Shown: positions 60,703 through 64,000 of the stretch, piece by piece | Layout: each line of letters opens with the position of its first letter | Numbering within the stretch: position 1 is the first letter of the stretch | DNA from: AC-56 sp963798705 | GTDB lineage: Bacteria > Actinomycetota > Thermoleophilia > Solirubrobacterales > 70-9 | Length of the DNA stretch: 64,000 nt | Reading direction: 5' to 3' | Assembly (NCBI GenBank): GCA_963798705.1 | Contig: CAWCTW010000003.1 | Span: 372,001 to 436,000 of the forward strand | Program-made: the position numbers and the translations under genes | Notes under the pieces: generated by a model | The model's input: only the letters and a program-made list of their open reading frames with translations | Databases searched by the model: none | What the model was told of the DNA's origin: nothing

Positions 60703-61051
60703 GGCGCGAGCATTCTAATCGGGGCGCCGGGGGATGCCGCGGCCTCGTCCGATCGCGGCCGCTGTTCGCCGCACGCGCGCAAAGCGCTCCACATGCTTGT
60801 GCCAGGTCCTGTACCAGTGCCGGGAGGGCGACTGGTCCCGGAGGTCTCCGGGACCGAATGCCTCAGCCGGTTCCCCGCAGCGGTCCGGGCTTGCAGATAT
60901 CTTCCGTTGAGGCGGCGCGTCGACGCTATCGGCCGCCGTATCCACCGATCAGGGGACCCGTGGGAGGTCGATCGGAGGACGGACCAACCATCCGGTAAAG
61001 GGGCCGATCGATGGGTGGGCAGCGGAGGCCCCGCTGTCTAGACTCGGGCGG
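60703..61051. other. Intergenic region between divergent genes
   Basis: About 350 bases separate the subunit II homologue and the large secreted protein. I see no tRNA, strong terminator or aptamer. A minus-strand frame ending at 60715 reads a basic protein-like end (HWYRTWHKHVERFARVRR), perhaps a remnant of a surface-glycan gene. The sequence before the secreted protein is rich in short inverted repeats. Confidence 0.35.
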
Positions 61052-64000
61052 ATGACCGGAACGCGGCTTCAAGCCGGCCGCGCCCGTCCGGCAAGCGCGA
61101 CGCGGGACCGATCCTCGCCCGCTCGCCGTCCGGGCCTGCTCGGGGGCGTCTTCGCGGCGATCACCATCGTGTTCGTCCTCGTCGTCGCGCCCGTGGCCGA
61201 TGCCTTCGTCCCGCGCCAGCCCAGCTCGTTCTTCGGAGTGAGCGCGCCGAACTTCTACCTGATGAACCAGAAGGGGCAGAGCGGGGCGCTCAACTCCTAT
61301 CTGACCCACATCCAGGCATCGGGCGTCGGCTGGGTGCGCGATGCGGTGCCGTGGCCCGACGCCGAGCCGACCCCCCCGGTCGCGGGCTTGCACAGCTACC
61401 GCTGGGGCAGCTTCGACTCCCAGGTGACGCGGTTCGCCCAGCACGGCCTGACCATCCAGCCCGTGATCCGCCAGACACCCGTCTGGGCCTCGTCGGGACA
61501 GGCGGTGCAGGCCAAATGCGGCCGGAACGGCATGACGTCGGCGTCGGGCGCAGCCGATTACGGGGTGTTCGTGGGCGCGTATCTCAGGCGCTACGGCCGC
61601 GGGGGAAGCTTCTGGGCCGCGCATCGCGAGCTCCCGTACCGACCCGTCGAGCGGGTCGAGCTCTGGAACGAGCCCAACTGGTATCCGTTCGCATGTCCCG
61701 GTCCGGACCCCGAGCGGTACGCGCAGATGGTGGCGGCCGGGGCCGACGCCGCGCACGCGGCCGACCCGGGGGTCGTGGTCTCGATCGGTGGCCTGGTCGC
61801 GTTGAAGGCCAACAGCTACTCGGGCGGCACGCAGCGTGGCCTCGAGGTGGGCGAGTTCCTGAAGCGGATGACCATGGCCGTGCCGAGCCTGCCCGGCAAG
61901 GTCGACGCCGTGGCCATTCACCTCTACGACCTCGACCCCGACGGGGACATCTCCCTGGTCGGCTGGCTGCGGAGCAAGATGGCGGCGGCCGGTCTCGGCC
62001 AGGAGTCGATTCTGGTCACCGAGTACGGCTGGCATACGCATGGCGGCGCGGGCTCGGTGCCCGAGGGCCTGAGGGCGCAGCTCGAGACCGACTTCGCCAA
62101 TCAGGCTCCCAGGCTCAACTGCGGCGTGATCGGCATCGCGCCCCACGCGTGGATAACCAGCGAGCAGGATCTGAACAACCGGGAGAACTGGTGGGGTATC
62201 GCGGATCCGACGACCGGGGAGCCCTATCCGACCGGCCAGGCCTACGCCGATCAGGTTGCTCTGTACGAGGGCACCGGCGGCCAGCCGGCGCCGCGACGCA
62301 CGATCCCGGTCTGCAACCGCCCGCTGCCCGACTCCGACAAGGATGGGACGCCCGACGAGGACGACGACTATCCCCTCGACCCGTCCCGTCAGACGGGGTC
62401 GGGAGAGCCGGCCGGCGACCCACCGCCGCCTCCCCCGCCAGTCAATCCGCCGCGCGTGGAAAGGTCGTTCTTCGGCGTGATTCCGGGAAGCGCGTCCACG
62501 GACGTTCGCAGCCTGCGCGCGCAGGCGGATGCGATGCGGGCCGGCCGGATCGGTCAGTCGAGGGAGGTGGTCGACTGGGCGCACATTCAGCCGCGGCCCG
62601 CGACCGACCTGGGGTCGGACTACCAGTGGATCGACATGGACGCCCGCTTCCTGCGGCTCGGCCTTCGTGGCGTCCGCATCACGCCGACGTTCACCGATGC
62701 GCCGTCGTGGGCCGATCCGGGCTCGCCGGCCAGCGCGCGGGCCGCGTTCTCGAAGTTCCTCGCCGCGTTCGCCGTGCGCTACGGCCGCGGCGGGACCTTC
62801 TGGCAGCGGAATCGACATCTGGACGAGTCGCAGCTCGCGGTGCGCGACTACGAGATCTGGGACCGCGGGAACCTGAACCAGTCCTGGTGGGATGGTTCGG
62901 CGTCCGCGGCCGAATACGCGTCCGCGTACGCGGAGGCGCGCGCCGCGATCCGCCGCGTCGACCCGCGGGCGCGCGCGCTCGTGAGCCTGGATCAGGGCGG
63001 CGTGAGCTACGAGAGCTTCGTGCGCCAGATGGTGTCCGCGGTTCCGGCACTGAGAGGCAACATCGACGGCGCATTCGTGCTCGCCGGCACGTCGAGGACC
63101 GTGCGGGCCGTGGAGAGCACCGTGGCGGCGGTGCGCTGGGAGCTCGACGTCACCCGCAATCTCGGCGCCCCCATCCAGGTGGGATTCGGTCAGTACACCA
63201 GTGGGCCGGGGGCGATGACCGAGGCCCAGCGGGCCCTCTTCTACAGCGTCGTCGCGAACCGCCTCGCCCGCAGCGATTGCGGGGTCGGCGGCGTTCTGGC
63301 GAGGTCCTGGATCACCCCGCGGAGCGATCCGGCCAGGCCCAGCGCCTGGTACGGGATGGTCGATCCCCAGACCTTCGCGCTCGGTCAGACGGCGCGGGCC
63401 TATGCCGATGTGGCCGGGAGGTACCTGGGGTACGGTCCGCGCGCCGCCCCCCGCGCCGTGGTGCACACCTGCTTCCGCCCGGCGCCGGACTCCGACGGCG
63501 ACGGGGTAGCGGATGCTGCGGAGTCCTATCCGCTCGACGCCCATCGCGCCAGGGCAGAGGCAAAACCGCCTCCGGCGCCCCATCTCACGAGCGACCCCGA
63601 CCGGTGGACCAGCTCGGGCGCGGCCCACTTCGACTACTCGGCGCGGGGCGCGGTCGGCTACTGGTGTCGGCTGGATCGCGCCCGGATCAGCGACTGCGAT
63701 CCGTCCGGGCGCTCCTATTCAAATCTTGCGCCGGGACGGCACGTCTTCAGGGTCCAGGCGGTGGACGTCCACGGGCTCGTGAGCCCGCGGACGGTCCATG
63801 CATGGACGATCCACAGGAGCGCCCCGAACACCGTGCTCGACGCACATCCCGCTTCCAGCGTGCTCGTGGATTCGGCGCGATTCGAATTCTCCAGCAATGA
63901 GGCGGGCGTCCGCTTCGCCTGTCGGGTGGACCTGGGGCGCTACCGGCGCTGCGCGTCTCCGGTGGTCTTGAACGATCTGGCCGACGGCCGCCACAGGTTC
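61052..64000 (+). CDS. Large secreted protein with two glycosidase-like modules (3' end outside)
   Basis: At least 983 residues, open to the window edge. A signal/anchor helix (LLGGVFAAITIVFVLVVAPV) precedes a clan GH-A barrel with acid/base Glu207 (LWNEPNW) and nucleophile Glu324 (VTEYGWHT). A calcium-binding thrombospondin-3-like repeat follows (DSDKDGTPDEDDDYPLDP), then a second barrel whose equivalents are WDRGN and VGFGQY. Another DSDGDG repeat comes next. Ig-like repeats of the 'C-R-L-D...C' type close the visible part. It probably binds or cuts extracellular polysaccharide. Confidence 0.82.
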   Translation, partial: MTGTRLQAGRARPASATRDRSSPARRPGLLGGVFAAITIVFVLVVAPVADAFVPRQPSSFFGVSAPNFYLMNQKGQSGALNSYLTHIQASGVGWVRDAVPWPDAEPTPPVAGLHSYRWGSFDSQVTRFAQHGLTIQPVIRQTPVWASSGQAVQAKCGRNGMTSASGAADYGVFVGAYLRRYGRGGSFWAAHRELPYRPVERVELWNEPNWYPFACPGPDPERYAQMVAAGADAAHAADPGVVVSIGGLVALKANSYSGGTQRGLEVGEFLKRMTMAVPSLPGKVDAVAIHLYDLDPDGDISLVGWLRSKMAAAGLGQESILVTEYGWHTHGGAGSVPEGLRAQLETDFANQAPRLNCGVIGIAPHAWITSEQDLNNRENWWGIADPTTGEPYPTGQAYADQVALYEGTGGQPAPRRTIPVCNRPLPDSDKDGTPDEDDDYPLDPSRQTGSGEPAGDPPPPPPPVNPPRVERSFFGVIPGSASTDVRSLRAQADAMRAGRIGQSREVVDWAHIQPRPATDLGSDYQWIDMDARFLRLGLRGVRITPTFTDAPSWADPGSPASARAAFSKFLAAFAVRYGRGGTFWQRNRHLDESQLAVRDYEIWDRGNLNQSWWDGSASAAEYASAYAEARAAIRRVDPRARALVSLDQGGVSYESFVRQMVSAVPALRGNIDGAFVLAGTSRTVRAVESTVAAVRWELDVTRNLGAPIQVGFGQYTSGPGAMTEAQRALFYSVVANRLARSDCGVGGVLARSWITPRSDPARPSAWYGMVDPQTFALGQTARAYADVAGRYLGYGPRAAPRAVVHTCFRPAPDSDGDGVADAAESYPLDAHRARAEAKPPPAPHLTSDPDRWTSSGAAHFDYSARGAVGYWCRLDRARISDCDPSGRSYSNLAPGRHVFRVQAVDVHGLVSPRTVHAWTIHRSAPNTVLDAHPASSVLVDSARFEFSSNEAGVRFACRVDLGRYRRCASPVVLNDLADGRHRF

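Noticed and set aside
60715..60945. Minus-strand 76-codon ORF before the subunit II homologue
   Set aside because: Only its last third looks protein-like; no start context or family. Kept as part of the intergenic note.
60984..61018. A fifth copy of the 46-bp palindrome
   Set aside because: CCATCC, GGGGCC and GATGGGTGG occur in proximity but the order and the spacing do not fit the element.
1..64000. tRNA and rRNA genes
   Set aside because: I looked for T-loop (GGTTCGAATC-like) and rRNA signatures on both strands and found none convincing; the GTTCGATTC at 27966 belongs to the riboswitch.

Overview
The window comes from a high-GC Gram-positive-type chromosome, most likely a member of the Actinomycetota and plausibly of the Thermoleophilia/Solirubrobacterales. 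The grounds are very high GC, frequent GTG/TTG starts, many four-base start/stop overlaps, a GuaB3-type IMP dehydrogenase paralogue, DUF1698-like methyltransferases, actinobacterial-type aa3 oxidase genes and secreted Ig-like repeat proteins. I saw no rRNA, tRNA, CRISPR array or intact insertion sequence. The taxonomic call is inference.

Region 1 (about 1-17.4 kb) looks like an accessory surface-glycan island. It holds a flippase end, SAM methyltransferases (including three DUF1698-like paralogues), three sulfotransferases, two divergent sulfatase-fold hydrolases, a glycosidase lipoprotein and an OafA-type acyltransferase. A quinol nitric-oxide reductase with a coupled membrane protein, and a DinB polymerase, are inserted in it. 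Region 2 (17.4-22.3 kb) holds HU, PyrF, a LysM protein, a D,D-carboxypeptidase, a PfkB sugar kinase and a LysM/M15 peptidase. Region 3 (22.4-40.4 kb) is core metabolism: GuaB3-GuaA, two M23 peptidases behind a c-di-AMP (ydaO) riboswitch, ribosomal proteins L13 and S9, GlmM, GlmS, AcpS, Nnr, alanine racemase, a CCA-adding-like enzyme, HIT, enoyl-CoA hydratase and IF-1. Peptidoglycan precursor supply (GlmM, GlmS, Alr) and wall hydrolases are thus close together.

Region 4 (40.4-48.6 kb) is mixed: a glutamic (G1) peptidase, a DUF559 endonuclease-like gene whose start and stop codons lie at or inside copies of a 46-bp palindromic element, a DrrAB-type ABC exporter, secreted proteins and a GT4 glycosyltransferase. 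Region 5 (48.6-60.7 kb) is respiratory. A normal aa3-type oxidase (CtaC, CtaD, CtaE) is interleaved with two universal-stress-like proteins and followed by a diheme cytochrome c and a CBS protein. Facing it is a minus-strand cluster with CtaA, CtaB and small membrane proteins. That cluster is headed by a second subunit I/subunit II pair in which all six heme and copper histidines of subunit I and both CuA cysteines of subunit II are replaced. This full-length, metal-site-less 'pseudo-oxidase' is the most striking object in the window. The window ends inside a large secreted protein with two glycosidase-like modules, the second lacking its catalytic glutamates.

Other points: a 46-bp palindrome family with four copies; three 51-bp hairpin repeats between an intrinsic terminator and guaB3; S9 with a 165-residue acidic N-terminal extension; an apparent CTG start for PyrF inside a CTGA overlap; and several small proteins in tight overlaps.
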